A DNA stretch of 64,000 nt, taken from Bradyrhizobium sp. AZCC 1610. GTDB taxonomy: Bacteria > Pseudomonadota > Alphaproteobacteria > Rhizobiales > Xanthobacteraceae. The stretch spans positions 3,691,001-3,755,000 of the forward strand of contig NZ_JAZHRR010000001.1 in NCBI RefSeq assembly GCF_036924515.1, given 5' to 3'. A model generated the notes under the pieces. That model ran no database searches, had not been told where the DNA came from, and worked only from the letters and a program-made list of their open reading frames with translations. This document shows positions 44,952 to 54,625 of the stretch, piece after piece. The translations under genes were made by a program, and so were the position numbers. How positions within the stretch are numbered: the first letter of the stretch is position 1; each line of letters begins with the position of its first letter.

Positions 44952-46351
44952 TGGATGCCGCCGTGAACAAGACCGCCGAAACCGGTGCCACACAAACATA
45001 TGATCACGGTATCAGCTTCGGTGAGGCTTTCCGCGTCTGGTTGCGGGTCGCCGTGCTGAGCTTCGGCGGCCCGGCGGGGCAGATCGCGGTGATGCACCGT
45101 ATCCTGGTCGAGGAAAAGAACTGGATCTCGGAGAGCCGGTTTCTGCATGCGCTGAACTACTGCATGCTGTTGCCGGGCCCGGAGGCGCAGCAGCTCGCGA
45201 CCTATATCGGCTGGCTGTTGCATCGGACCGCCGGCGGCATCATGGCCGGCGGCCTGTTCATCCTGCCCGGCATCGTCGCCATCATGGGGTTGAGCTACGT
45301 CTACGCGGCCTATGGCAATGTCGGCTTCGTCGAGGCGGTGTTCTTCGGGCTGAAGGCCGCCGTGCTCGCGGTCGTCGTCCATGCCGTGGTCCGCGTCGGC
45401 AAGCGCGCGTTGCGCAACCGGGTGATGATCGCGCTGGCGGCCATCGCCTTTGTCGCGATCTTCTTTTTCAACGTCCCCTTCCCGGTCATCATCATCGCGG
45501 CGGGCGTGATAGGCTATTTCGGCGCGAAGAGCGGACGGCCTGAATTTTCCGCCATTGAACACGGCGGCGGCAAGAAGACGGCGGCCGTGGACAGCCTGCT
45601 CGGCGAGGAATTGCCTGATCACATGCGCCCGAGCGTGGGCCGCGCGCTACGAGTAAGCTCGGTGTGGCTGTTGCTGTGGGTGGCACCGGTAGCGGCGTTG
45701 CTGATCGGGCTAGGCCCGGCCAATGTGTTCAGCCAGATCGCGCTGTTCTTTTCCAAGATGGCGATGGTGACGTTCGGCGGCGCCTATGCGGTGCTGGCCT
45801 ATGTCGCGCAGCAGGCGGTCGAGCATTATCACTGGCTGGAGCCGCGCGAGATGCTCGACGGCCTCGGCATGGCCGAGACCACGCCAGGCCCGCTGATCAT
45901 GGTGCTGCAGTTCGTTGGCTTCCTGGCCGCCCATCGCGATCCCGGCGTGCTGTCACCAATGGTCGCGGCGACACTTGGCGGATTGCTGGCAACCTGGGTT
46001 ACCTTCATCCCCTGCTTCCTCTGGATCTTCCTCGGCGCGCCCTATATCGAGACGCTGCGCGGCAACAAGGGGCTCGCAGGCGCGCTGTCCACGATCACCG
46101 CTGCCGTGGTCGGCGTGATCCTGAACCTTTCGATCTGGTTTGGATTGCACACGCTGTTCCGGCAGACCATTCCGGTTCGCTCGTTCGGGCTGTCGTTCGA
46201 CATGCCGGTGTGGGGAAGCCTCGATATTGCGGCCTTCGTGCTGGCGGCTGCCGCGGCGACGGCGATCTTCCGTCTCAATATCGGGATGCTGTGGGTGCTG
46301 GCGGGGTCGTGCGCGGCGGGCGTAGCGATGCGGTTTGCGGGGGTGGCGTGA
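44951..46351 (+). CDS. chrA: ChrA chromate efflux transporter
   Basis: 466 residues, long-chain CHR protein with two homologous halves, each opening with a FGG motif (VLSFGGPAGQIAVMH near residue 40 and MVTFGGAYAVLAYVAQ near 275). It exports chromate and is coupled to chrB by a 1-nt stop/start overlap. About 12-13 membrane helices. The polar linker between halves (about 200-230) carries GGGKKTAA. Confidence 0.95.
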   Translation: MDAAVNKTAETGATQTYDHGISFGEAFRVWLRVAVLSFGGPAGQIAVMHRILVEEKNWISESRFLHALNYCMLLPGPEAQQLATYIGWLLHRTAGGIMAGGLFILPGIVAIMGLSYVYAAYGNVGFVEAVFFGLKAAVLAVVVHAVVRVGKRALRNRVMIALAAIAFVAIFFFNVPFPVIIIAAGVIGYFGAKSGRPEFSAIEHGGGKKTAAVDSLLGEELPDHMRPSVGRALRVSSVWLLLWVAPVAALLIGLGPANVFSQIALFFSKMAMVTFGGAYAVLAYVAQQAVEHYHWLEPREMLDGLGMAETTPGPLIMVLQFVGFLAAHRDPGVLSPMVAATLGGLLATWVTFIPCFLWIFLGAPYIETLRGNKGLAGALSTITAAVVGVILNLSIWFGLHTLFRQTIPVRSFGLSFDMPVWGSLDIAAFVLAAAAATAIFRLNIGMLWVLAGSCAAGVAMRFAGVA

Positions 46352-46367
46352 ACGCAGTTATCACCTC

Positions 46368-46442
46368 GTAGGATGGGTTGAGCGATACCCATCAATACGG
46401 GTTGCGAGGCTGATGGGTATCGCTTCGCTCCACCCATCCTAC
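46368..46442. repeat. Inverted repeat, GTAGGATGGGT family, copy 2
   Basis: Arms GTAGGATGGGTTGAGCGATA and TATCGCTTCGCTCCACCCAT(CCTAC). Lies between convergent chrA and the cation transporter gene, where it could terminate both. Confidence 0.8.
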
Positions 46443-46447
46443 ATTCC

Positions 46448-47382
46448 CTACACCCGCTCTGCCGGCGCCAACTTGCACACCTCGGCGGCGGCTTCGATCT
46501 GCAGCGTGGAATGGTGGATGTTGAAGCGATGCGAGAGCTCCTCGCAGACGCCGTGCAGAAAGACGTCGTCGCTGCCGCCGGGCCGCACCAGATGCGCGGT
46601 CAGCGCGGTCTCGTTGGTGCTCATGGCCCAGATATGCAGGTCATGCACCTCGGAAACACCTTCGAGCCCGGCGAGATAGTCCCTCACCTCGGCAAGCTCG
46701 ATGCCGCGCGGTACGCCGTCGAGCGCGAGATTGACGCTGTCGCGCGCCAGGCCCCATCCGCTCCAGAACACCACGACCGCAATGACGAGGCTGATCGCGG
46801 GATCGAGCCACAGCCATCCCGTCAGCATGATGATGAGCGCGGCAACCACCACGCCGAGCGAAACGCCCGCGTCTGCCGCCATGTGCAGATAGGCGCCGCG
46901 AATATTGAGGTCGCCGTGGCGGCCACGCATGAACAATAGCGCGGTGAAGCCGTTGATGGCGACGCCCAGCGCTGCAACCATCACGACCGTCCAGCCTGCG
47001 ACCGGCGCCGGGCTATAGAGCCGGTTGACCGCCTCGACGACAATGCCGCCGACCGCAACAAGCAGCAGGCCGGCATTGAACAGGGCCGCCAGGATCGAGG
47101 CCCGGCGATAGCCGTAAGTGTGCCGCTGCGTCGGCTGCTTCTGCGCAAGCCACGCCGCACCCATGCCAGGAGCAGCGCGATCACGTCGGAGAGATTGTGA
47201 ACGGCGTCCGAAATCAGCGCCAGCGAATTAGCGGCGTAGCCGAAAATCAGCTCGGCAATGACGAAGGCGGTATTTAGCGCCGCGCCAATGGCAAACGCCC
47301 AGCCGAAATTATCGGGCGCGTGGCTGTGGCCGGCGTGACCATGAGAGTGGGAGTGATCGTGGTGAGCGTGATCGTGCGCCAT
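46448..47382 (-). pseudogene. Cation diffusion facilitator (CzcD/DmeF-like), frameshifted
   Basis: His-rich N-terminus (AHDHAHHDHSHSHGHAGHSH) and first metal-site helix ANSLALISDAVHNLSD read in one frame; from about 47160 the protein continues in another frame (GAAWLAQKQPTQRHTYGYRR onward) with the later helices and C-terminal domain. Adding one base in the C run at 47160-47162 restores a single 311-residue protein, the normal CDF length. It would export Zn2+, Co2+, Ni2+ or Cd2+. Either a pseudogene or a homopolymer sequencing error; the parC frameshift in the same window favours error. Confidence 0.85.
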
Positions 47383-47457
47383 GGTCACGGTATATAGCGC
47401 GCAAAAATTCGAATACTATCACAGTGAGAAGATGACGATGGCACGGCCATCTCCTCT

Positions 47458-47582
47458 GTCGTCCCGGCCTTGAGCCGGGACCCATAACCACCGCTCTCAA
47501 ATGTTGAAGCGAGATGGAGCTTCAGCGAACGCTAACCTACGAACGGTAGTGGTTATGGGTCCCTGCGTTCGCAGGGACGACC
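47458..47582. repeat. Inverted repeat, GTCGTCCC...CCCATAACCAC family, copy 1
   Basis: GTCGTCCCGGCCTTGAGC with CCGGGACCCATAACCACC, and the partner GGTTATGGGTCCCTGCGTTC with GCAGGGACGACC. Lies at the parC 3' end. A second copy is upstream of parC at 49911-50026, so the two copies flank the gene. Confidence 0.8.
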
Positions 47583-47588
47583 AAGATA

Positions 47589-49845
47589 TCACTCCACCCC
47601 ACGCAGAAACTTGTTCGATTTCGGCAGGCCGTGCGCGAGGCGGCCGGCGTCGGCGCGGTTGCCGCGCCAGTCGGACAATTCCTTGGCGCTCATGCTCTGC
47701 TCGCGGCCGGCGGAATCCTTCCAGGTCAACCCCGCCTTGAGCTCGAACACGGCGACATCAGACAGCTTGGCGCTGGAATATTTCTGCAACCGCACGCCGC
47801 GGCCGCGCGCCATTTCCGGCACCTGGTCGAGCGGGAACAGCACCATCTTGTGGTTGGTACCGATCGCGGCAACGGTATCACCCTGCACGGTCGCAATCGC
47901 GCAGGCCTCGTTCGGCATGGTAACGTTGAGCACCTGCTTGCCCTTGCGGGTGTTGCCGACGCAATCCTCTTCCTTGACGACAAAACCCTGGCCTTCGCTG
48001 CTCGCGATCAGGAACTTGCGTTCGCCCTTGTTGATGAACAGCGACACGATCGCGGCGTCCTGCTCCATGTCGATGAACATGCGGATCGGCTCGCCATGGC
48101 CGCGGCCACCCGGCAGTTTTGCGACGTCGAGCGAATAGAATTTTCCGTTGGTGGCAAATAGCAGCAGCTTTGACGTGGTCTCGGCGAAGAACGCATGGTC
48201 GAGCTTGTCGTCGGTCTTGAAGGCTAGCCCCGAGATATCCTCGACATGGCCCTTCAGCGTGCGCACCCAACCCTTCTCGGAGATCACCACCGTGCACGGC
48301 TCGCGCTCGACAAAGGCCTCCTCAATCGCGGCGAGATCGTGCTCAGGCGCATCGGCGAACATCGTGCGACGCTTGCCGAGCGGCGTCTTCGGTCCAAAAA
48401 GGTCGCGGACCTTGCGGACCTGCTCGCCGACCCTGGACCATTGTTCGGTCTCGGAACCGAGCAGCGACTTGATGCCTTTCAACTCGCCGCGAAGGTTCTT
48501 GTCCTCGGTGCGAATTTCGAATTCTTCGAGCTTGCGCAAGGAGCGCAGCCGCATGTTGAGGATGGCGTCGGCCTGGACTTCCGTCAGCTTGAACGCCTTG
48601 ATCAGCGCCGGCTTCGGCTCATCCTCGGTGCGGATGATCTTGATCACCTTGTCGATGTTCAGATAGGCGATCAGGTACCCGCCGAGCACTTCGAGGCGGT
48701 TCTCGATCTGCGTCTTGCGGTAGTTCGAGCGGCGCACCAGCACGTCGCGCAGATGGTCGAGCCATTCGCGCAGGCACTCGGCCAATCCCACTACCTTGGG
48801 GATTTTGCCCTTGATCAGCACATTGAGGTTCAGCGAAATCTTGCTCTCGAGCTCGGTGAGCCGGAACAGCGATTCCATCATCAGCGCCGGATCGACCGCA
48901 CGGGATTTCGGCTCGATCACGAGACGAACGTCCTCGGCCGACTCGTCGCGGACATCGCCGACCAGCGGCAGCTTCTTCTCGTTCAGGAGCTCGGCGATCT
49001 TCTCGACCAGCCGGGACTTCTGCACCAGCCACGGAATCTCGGTGATGACGACGACCCAGGTGCCGCGGGCGCCCTCTTCCTGGGTCCATTTGGCGCGGGT
49101 GCGGAACGAGCCACGGCCGGTGGTGTAGGCTTCCGCGATGCTTTCCTTGGAATCGACCACGATGCCGCCGGTCGGGAAATCGGGACCCTTGACCCATTTC
49201 AGGAGCGACTTCGACTTGGCGTCTGGCTTGTCGATCAGATGCAGCGCTGCGTCGCACAGCTCGGCCGCGTTGTGCGGCGGGATCGAGGTCGCCATGCCGA
49301 CCGCGATGCCCTGCGCGCCGTTGGCGAGCAGGTTCGGGAAGCCGCCGGGCATCACGACCGGCTCTTTGGTCTGGCCGTCGTAATTGGGGCGAAATTCGAC
49401 GCCGTCCTCGTCGATACCGTCGAGCAGCAGCCGCGCGACCTCGGTCATGCGCGCTTCGGTGTAACGGTAGGCGGCAGGATTATCGCCGTCGATATTGCCA
49501 AAGTTGCCCCTGGCCGTCGACCAGCGGATAGCGCGAGGCGAAATCCTGCGCCAGACGCACCATGGCGTCGTAGATCGCCTGGTCGCCATGCGGATGGAAC
49601 GAGCCCATCACGTCGCCGACGATCTTGGCCGACTTCTTGAACGGCGTGCCCGGATCGAGCCGCAACAGGCGCATGCCGTAGAGGATGCGCCGGTGCACCG
49701 GCTTCAGCCCGTCGCGGGCGTCCGGCAAAGCGCGGTGCATGATGGTCGAGAGCGCATAGGCGAGATAGCGCTCTTCCAGCGCATCCCGCAGCATCACCTC
49801 GTGGATTTCGGCCGGTTCTTCCGGCGGTAGCTGTCGTTTTCCCAT
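47589..49845 (-). CDS. parC: DNA topoisomerase IV subunit A, with a 1-base frameshift
   Basis: The start [20 protein letters not shown] and the winged-helix region [20 protein letters not shown] read in one frame to PLVDGQG; the rest ([20 protein letters not shown] with the catalytic Tyr, then the C-terminal domain) reads in another. The G run at 49507-49510 has four bases; three would give an intact 751-residue protein. The total length, 2257, is one more than a multiple of three. parC decatenates daughter chromosomes and is essential, so the break is most likely a sequencing error. It is the last gene of the rpoZ-to-parC cluster. Confidence 0.95.
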
Positions 49846-49910
49846 GGGGAGGCGTTAAACTTTTGCGGTGAATCGGGCAAGGTGCGAATGGGGCGACGAT
49901 GGCACTCGCC

Positions 49911-50026
49911 GTCGTCCCTGCGAACGCAGGGACCCATAACCACAGGTGTTTGTGGCGAAAAATGGCTAGGGCTGCAGCGCTATTGATGGGCCGCGGCGTA
50001 TGGGTCCCTGCGTTCGCAGGGACGAC
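49911..50026. repeat. Inverted repeat, GTCGTCCC...CCCATAACCAC family, copy 2
   Basis: Arms GTCGTCCCTGCGAACGCAGG and CCTGCGTTCGCAGGGACGAC; each arm is itself a small hairpin. Located between recO and parC. Confidence 0.82.
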
Positions 50027-50043
50027 GGGTTGAGGGAGCGGGG

Positions 50044-50796
50044 TCAAACCGCTGAACTGATTCGCGCCCGATTCCTCGTCACCGCATTGATAAACCCGTC
50101 CCTGGCATCCGAATGGCCCTGCCCGCGCGGTTCCAGCACGTGGCGGAGCAGGAACATGCCGGTCAGGCGAAAGCCGTCCTGCAGGTCCTGGTCCGACCAG
50201 CCGTTCGCGCCACCCTCGCCTTCGCGCAGGAACGGCGGCAGCCGCAGCAGCCGGTCGCGGTAGGGTTCGCCCGCCCGCCGCGACACCGCGCCGCCGGACT
50301 TTGGCGAGACGTAGATCAGGTCCGCGGTCTCGCCGGTGGCGGCGCAGTTTTCCAGATCCAGGCCGAAGCCAAGTTCGGCCAGCATCGCAAGCTCGAACCT
50401 GATGAGGTGGGCGGCCGCGCCGCCGGCATCGTCAAAGTCGTCGAGCGTGCGGCAGAGCATCTCGTAGATGTCCTCGTGCGGGTCGCGCTCCGGCAACAGC
50501 CGCGCCAGCGAGGCCAGATGGGTCACGCCATAGACCGCATGCGAGGACGCCAAGAGCGTCGCCGCCCGCAGCCGCGTGCCTTCGACCTGGTAATAGCCGA
50601 GATGCTCGTCGAGCCGCGCCCGCCACACCGCGGTGACGCTGTTGCCGGGCTGCAGCAGCGGCCGCATCCGCGACGAAGAGCCGCCACGCACCAGGCCGAG
50701 ATGACGGCCATGCTCGCGCGTTAGCAGTTCGACGATGGCGGAGGATTCGCCATGCCGCCGCACGCCCAGCACGATGCCCTCGTCGGTCCATTCCAT
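50044..50796 (-). CDS. recO: RecO, recombination mediator
   Basis: 250 residues. N-terminal OB fold (1-80: [20 protein letters not shown]) and a helical C-terminal domain with [20 protein letters not shown]. Rhizobial RecO lacks the usual four-Cys zinc site; only Cys in LENCAATG remains. Loads RecA on SSB-coated gaps with RecR. Divided from era by a small membrane gene and a repeat. Confidence 0.94.
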   Translation of the reverse strand: MEWTDEGIVLGVRRHGESSAIVELLTREHGRHLGLVRGGSSSRMRPLLQPGNSVTAVWRARLDEHLGYYQVEGTRLRAATLLASSHAVYGVTHLASLARLLPERDPHEDIYEMLCRTLDDFDDAGGAAAHLIRFELAMLAELGFGLDLENCAATGETADLIYVSPKSGGAVSRRAGEPYRDRLLRLPPFLREGEGGANGWSDQDLQDGFRLTGMFLLRHVLEPRGQGHSDARDGFINAVTRNRARISSAV

Positions 50797-50842
50797 GGGT
50801 GGAGTTTACAGGATTTCGCGGGCGAGCGCACTTCCGCGAAGC

Positions 50843-51002
50843 GTTTCCCCGGATGCGATGCAGCACCACAAGCGCGTTTACGCGCGTCTTCGACACGCTA
50901 TGGTGCTGCTTCGCTGATCCGGGGTCCATCCTTTTCGCCGCGGCCTGATGGGGTCCCGGCTCTGCGGTGCACCGCTACGCGCTGCGCCGCGTCCGGGACA
51001 CG
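50843..51002. repeat. GC-rich intergenic repeat related to 2364-2515
   Basis: CCGGATGCGATGCAGCACC pairs with GGTGCTGCTTCGCTGATCCG; then GGTCCCGGCTCTGCGGTGCA and GCTGCGCCGCGTCCGGGACA. The second half repeats the element at 2364-2515. No gene in it. Confidence 0.65.
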
Positions 51003-51011
51003 AGCGCGCCC

Positions 51012-51392
51012 CTACGCGTCAAACCACCCCACCGCATCGCCGGTGAAGGAGAAATACAGCCCCGCCGCGGTCAGCGCGCAGGAGATCACCTCGATGCCGC
51101 TGTCGAACTCCAGGCCCCTCTGGCCGATCACCTGCACGAGAGAAATTACCGACAGCACGAGGGCTGCCGCCAGCACCCAGCGCGGCCAGTTCTTGCGGCG
51201 CTCGGCAGCGAGCCGGACGAAGTAGACCAAAAGCAGGATCAGGCCGGCCGCCATCAAGGTCCCGACATTGATCATCTGCGCGGTCATATCGGCCCTCGGC
51301 GTGCGGTCCTGAAACGCCACCGACACCGCATCCAGCATCAGCGACAGATACAGCAGAACCTCAAACCACAGCACATTCTTCGGTACGGTCAT
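51012..51392 (-). CDS. Small four-helix membrane protein, unknown
   Basis: 126 residues with four hydrophobic helices (about 8-26, 42-60, 72-90 and 103-120) and the opening VPKNVLWFEVLLYLSLMLD. I cannot name the family, though proteins with this opening are common in rhizobia. It follows era by 37 nt on the same strand, inside the conserved rpoZ-to-parC cluster, so it is likely co-transcribed. Confidence 0.75.
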   Translation of the reverse strand: MTVPKNVLWFEVLLYLSLMLDAVSVAFQDRTPRADMTAQMINVGTLMAAGLILLLVYFVRLAAERRKNWPRWVLAAALVLSVISLVQVIGQRGLEFDSGIEVISCALTAAGLYFSFTGDAVGWFDA

Positions 51393-51429
51393 CGGGCCTT
51401 TTCTTCGTTATTGTCGGATCGTGGTCTGA

Positions 51430-52359
51430 TCATTCCTTGGGGAATTCCAGTCCCATTTCCCTGTAGCGGTCGGGGTCGTCGCCCCAGTTCTCGCGCACCT
51501 TGACGAACAGGAACAGATGCACGGGCACGCCGACAATTTCGGCGATTTCTTTCCGCGAATGCGCGCCGATCGACTTGATGGTGGCGCCGCCCTTGCCGAG
51601 CACGATCTTGCGCTGGCTCTCGCGCTCGACAAAGATCGTCTGCTCGATGCGAACCGACTTGTCCTTGCGCTCGGTCCAGCTATCGGTCTCCACCGTCGAT
51701 TGATACGGCAATTCCTGATGGAGGTGGCGGTAGATCTTCTCGCGGGTGATTTCCGCCGCCAGATGCCGCAGCGGCGCGTCCGACATCTGGTCTTCCGGGT
51801 AGTGAAACGGTCCCGGCGGCACCATCCTCGCCAGCATCTTGCGCAGATCGGCGACGCCATCGCCCGACAGCGCCGAGATCATGAAGGTGCTTTCGAATTT
51901 CATGCGCTCATTGGCGGCCTGCGCCAGCACCAGCAGTTTTTCGCGCGGGATCAGGTCGATCTTGTTCAGCACCAGGATTTTCGGGTGCGCAACCGTCGCG
52001 AGCTTGTTCAGGATGGCGTCGGCCTCCTCGTCGATCCCGGCCTTGGCATCGAGCAGCACGCAGACGAGGTCCGCATCATGCGCCCCGCTCCAGGCGGTGG
52101 AGACCATGGCGCGGTCGAGCCTTCGTTTGGGCGAGAAAATGCCGGGCGTATCGACCAGGATGATCTGGGCATTGTCCTCGATCACGATGCCGCGGATCAG
52201 CGCCCGCGTCGTCTGCACCTTGCGCGAGACGATGGTGACCTTGGAGCCGACCAGTGCGTTGACGAGGGTGGACTTGCCGACATTGGGCGCGCCGATCAAC
52301 GCGACGAAGCCGCAAGCGGTCTCGCCGGATGCCGCGGTGGGTGAGGCTTCAACTGTCAT
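51430..52359 (-). CDS. era: Era GTPase
   Basis: 309 residues. G1 GAPNVGKST, G3 DTPG, G4 NKID are intact, followed by a C-terminal KH domain with VLGKGGATIKSIGAHSRKEI. Binds 16S rRNA 3' end and helps assemble the 30S subunit. Overlaps the 3' end of rnc by 11 nt, the usual rnc-era arrangement. Confidence 0.97.
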   Translation of the reverse strand: MTVEASPTAASGETACGFVALIGAPNVGKSTLVNALVGSKVTIVSRKVQTTRALIRGIVIEDNAQIILVDTPGIFSPKRRLDRAMVSTAWSGAHDADLVCVLLDAKAGIDEEADAILNKLATVAHPKILVLNKIDLIPREKLLVLAQAANERMKFESTFMISALSGDGVADLRKMLARMVPPGPFHYPEDQMSDAPLRHLAAEITREKIYRHLHQELPYQSTVETDSWTERKDKSVRIEQTIFVERESQRKIVLGKGGATIKSIGAHSRKEIAEIVGVPVHLFLFVKVRENWGDDPDRYREMGLEFPKE

Positions 52360-53167
52360 TGCTGCCGCCGCCGACGCCTTCGCGTTCGATCATCACAGAG
52401 GCCGCAACCTTCTCGGCGGCGCGCTTGGAGCCGCCGACACCTTCGGCAGGCGCCAGTCCCGGCAAGTCGACGGCGACGCGGAACTGCGGGTCGTGATGCG
52501 GCCCGGTGCGCTCGATCTCGCGATAGACCGGTGTCGGCAATCCCTTGCTCTGGGCCCATTCCTGCAACACCGTCTTGGGATCGCGCAGCGGCCGGCGCGG
52601 CTTGCGCATCCGTTCCAGCCAGTTGCGCTCGACGAATTGCGACGCCGCCGCATAGCCACCGTCGAGATAGATCGCCCCGATCACGGCCTCGCAGATGTCG
52701 CCGAGCACGGATTTGCGCAGGCGCGCGCCCGCCCCTGCGCCGACCGCGCCGAGCTTGATGTCGTCGAGCAGCCCGAGCGATTTTGCGACGTCGGCGCAGC
52801 TTTCCTTGCGCACGAGATCGGCGAGGCGCTTCGACAGTTCGCCCTCGTCTGCCCTGGGGTAAGCCCGATACAGCATGTCGGAGATGATCAGCCCGAGCAC
52901 ATGATCGCCGAGAAATTCGAGGCGCTGATAGCTGTCCGCGCGATGACGTGTGGCGGGCTTCAAGGCCGAGACGTGGGTAAAGGCGGTCGTCAGCAGCGCG
53001 GGATCGGAAAATTTGTAGCCGATGCGGCCCTCGATCGCGGCAGCGGCCGCCTTGGCCCCGGCCTTGCCGCGCTTCTTTTTCGGCGCGGCGACGCCGGCGG
53101 CTTCGGCCTGCTGGCCCGGCTCGCCCGAGGTCGGTGTGTCAGGAATGATCGCTGTTTCGTCGTTCAT
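52349..53167 (-). CDS. rnc: Ribonuclease III
   Basis: 272 residues. The RNase III signature is QRLEFLGDHVLGLIISD, with the second catalytic acid region in GDICEAVIGAIYLDGG; a double-strand RNA-binding domain occupies the last ~75 residues. It has a ~45-residue N-terminal extension rich in Ala, Lys and Glu (APKKKRGKAGAKAAAAA) that most RNase III proteins lack. Processes rRNA and double-stranded RNA. Start ATG overlaps the lepB stop as ATGA. Confidence 0.96.
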   Translation of the reverse strand: MNDETAIIPDTPTSGEPGQQAEAAGVAAPKKKRGKAGAKAAAAAIEGRIGYKFSDPALLTTAFTHVSALKPATRHRADSYQRLEFLGDHVLGLIISDMLYRAYPRADEGELSKRLADLVRKESCADVAKSLGLLDDIKLGAVGAGAGARLRKSVLGDICEAVIGAIYLDGGYAAASQFVERNWLERMRKPRRPLRDPKTVLQEWAQSKGLPTPVYREIERTGPHHDPQFRVAVDLPGLAPAEGVGGSKRAAEKVAASVMIEREGVGGGSNDS

Positions 53168-53922
53168 CGCACGATTGTGAATAGGCGATTCCAGCGCACG
53201 GCGGTCGGCCAGCGCCAGAACATCCAGGCATGTTCGCCCTCGGCAATGGAGAAGAAGATCATCTGCGCCCGGCCGACGATGTTCTCGAACGGCACATAGC
53301 CCACCGCCGACAGCACGCGGCTGTCGGTCGAGTTGTCGCGGTTGTCGCCCATCATGAAGAAGTTGCCGGCGGGCACGGTGTAGACGTTGGTGTTGTCGTA
53401 GAAGCCGTTATCGACGCAATCGAGCGATTCATAGCTGACGCCGTTCGGCAGCGTTTCCTTCCAGCGCTTGACGCGCGCGGTGGCGTCGGAGCCGCAAGGG
53501 TCCTCGCCGATGAAGTCGGAAAGCCGCTCGCGCTTGACCGGCTTGTCGTTGATGTGGAGCAGGCCTTCCCGCATCTGGATGCGGTCGCCCGGCAGGCCGA
53601 TCACGCGCTTGATGTAATCGGTGGAGTCGTCCTTCGGCAGGCGGAACACCACGATGTCGCCCCGGCTCGGCTCCGAGCCGAAGATGCGGCCCGAGAACAG
53701 CGGCGGCGACAATGGAATGGAATAGTGGCTGTAGCCGTAGGAATATTTCGAGACGAACAGGTAATCGCCGACCAGCAGCGTTGCCTTCATCGATCCCGAG
53801 GGGATGTTGAACGGCTGGAACAGGAAAGTGCGGATCACGAGCGCGATCAGGAGAGCGTGGATGACGACGCGGATGGTTTCACCCAAGCCGCTTTCAGATT
53901 TTGTGCTGGAGGTCACGCTCAT
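53164..53922 (-). CDS. lepB: Signal peptidase I
   Basis: 252 residues. N-terminal membrane helix (VVIHALLIALVIRTFLF), catalytic Ser in IPSGSMKATLLVGDYLFVSK, catalytic Lys in DSTDYIKRVIGLPGDRI, and box E GDNRDNSTDSR. Cleaves signal peptides at the outer face of the inner membrane. Start ATG 53920-53922 (MSVTSSTKSE) chosen; a longer frame would add 51 residues of unlike composition. The 283-base gap before acpS holds a TTGACA on the minus strand near 54130 and may contain a separate promoter. Confidence 0.95.
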   Translation of the reverse strand: MSVTSSTKSESGLGETIRVVIHALLIALVIRTFLFQPFNIPSGSMKATLLVGDYLFVSKYSYGYSHYSIPLSPPLFSGRIFGSEPSRGDIVVFRLPKDDSTDYIKRVIGLPGDRIQMREGLLHINDKPVKRERLSDFIGEDPCGSDATARVKRWKETLPNGVSYESLDCVDNGFYDNTNVYTVPAGNFFMMGDNRDNSTDSRVLSAVGYVPFENIVGRAQMIFFSIAEGEHAWMFWRWPTAVRWNRLFTIVR

Positions 53923-54205
53923 CGCTTTCCCAATTCCCGCAGGCCTTTGCCCGCACGGTGGCAGAACGTTTTCCGCACGCGAATCGCCTGGTACGTTCGC
54001 GTCAGGAAAATGGTCTCGATATTGATGTTGAGAGCCAATTCCGGCGCTAACCTGAATCGGCCCTGGCTCGAACACGTCGCTCGCGGCGTTTTAGACGGTT
54101 GTTCGTGGGCGCGCAATCAAGCGCCTTGTCAAAACTTAATAAGCCATTGATAAATCAATGATTTTTTGTTTTGTCCCGCTTCCCCGGCGCAAACGCCTGC
54201 GCGGC

Positions 54206-54625
54206 TCATGATTTGCCGGGAACGACCGCCGAAATTATGACGAAAGCCTGCGCCAGCGGCCAGTCATCGGTGATCGACAGATCGATCCGCGCCTCGAACC
54301 CCTCCGGCGTCAGCGCCTCCAGCCGGGCCAGCGCGCCACCGGTGAGTTTCATGGTCGGACGGCCGCCCGGCAGGTTCACCACCCCCATGTCCCGCCACCA
54401 GACGCCGCGCCGGATCCCGGTGCCGAGCGCCTTGGAACAAGCCTCCTTGGCGGCGAATCGCTTGGCGTAGGTCGCGACCACCATCTTTTCGCTGTTGGCG
54501 CGGCGCGCCGCCTTGGCGCGCTCGGCGTCGGTGAAGATGCGGTCGAGGAAGCGGTCGCCATGGCGCCCGATCACCTTGGCGACCCTTGTGATGTCGATCA
54601 GGTCGGAGCCGATGCCGATGATCAT
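54206..54625 (-). CDS. acpS: Holo-[acyl-carrier-protein] synthase
   Basis: 139 residues. Transfers 4'-phosphopantetheine from CoA to acyl carrier protein. Mg-binding Asp in [14 protein letters not shown] and Glu in [18 protein letters not shown] are the family marks. ATG 54623-54625 overlaps the pdxJ stop as ATGA. Confidence 0.96.
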   Translation of the reverse strand: MIIGIGSDLIDITRVAKVIGRHGDRFLDRIFTDAERAKAARRANSEKMVVATYAKRFAAKEACSKALGTGIRRGVWWRDMGVVNLPGGRPTMKLTGGALARLEALTPEGFEARIDLSITDDWPLAQAFVIISAVVPGKS

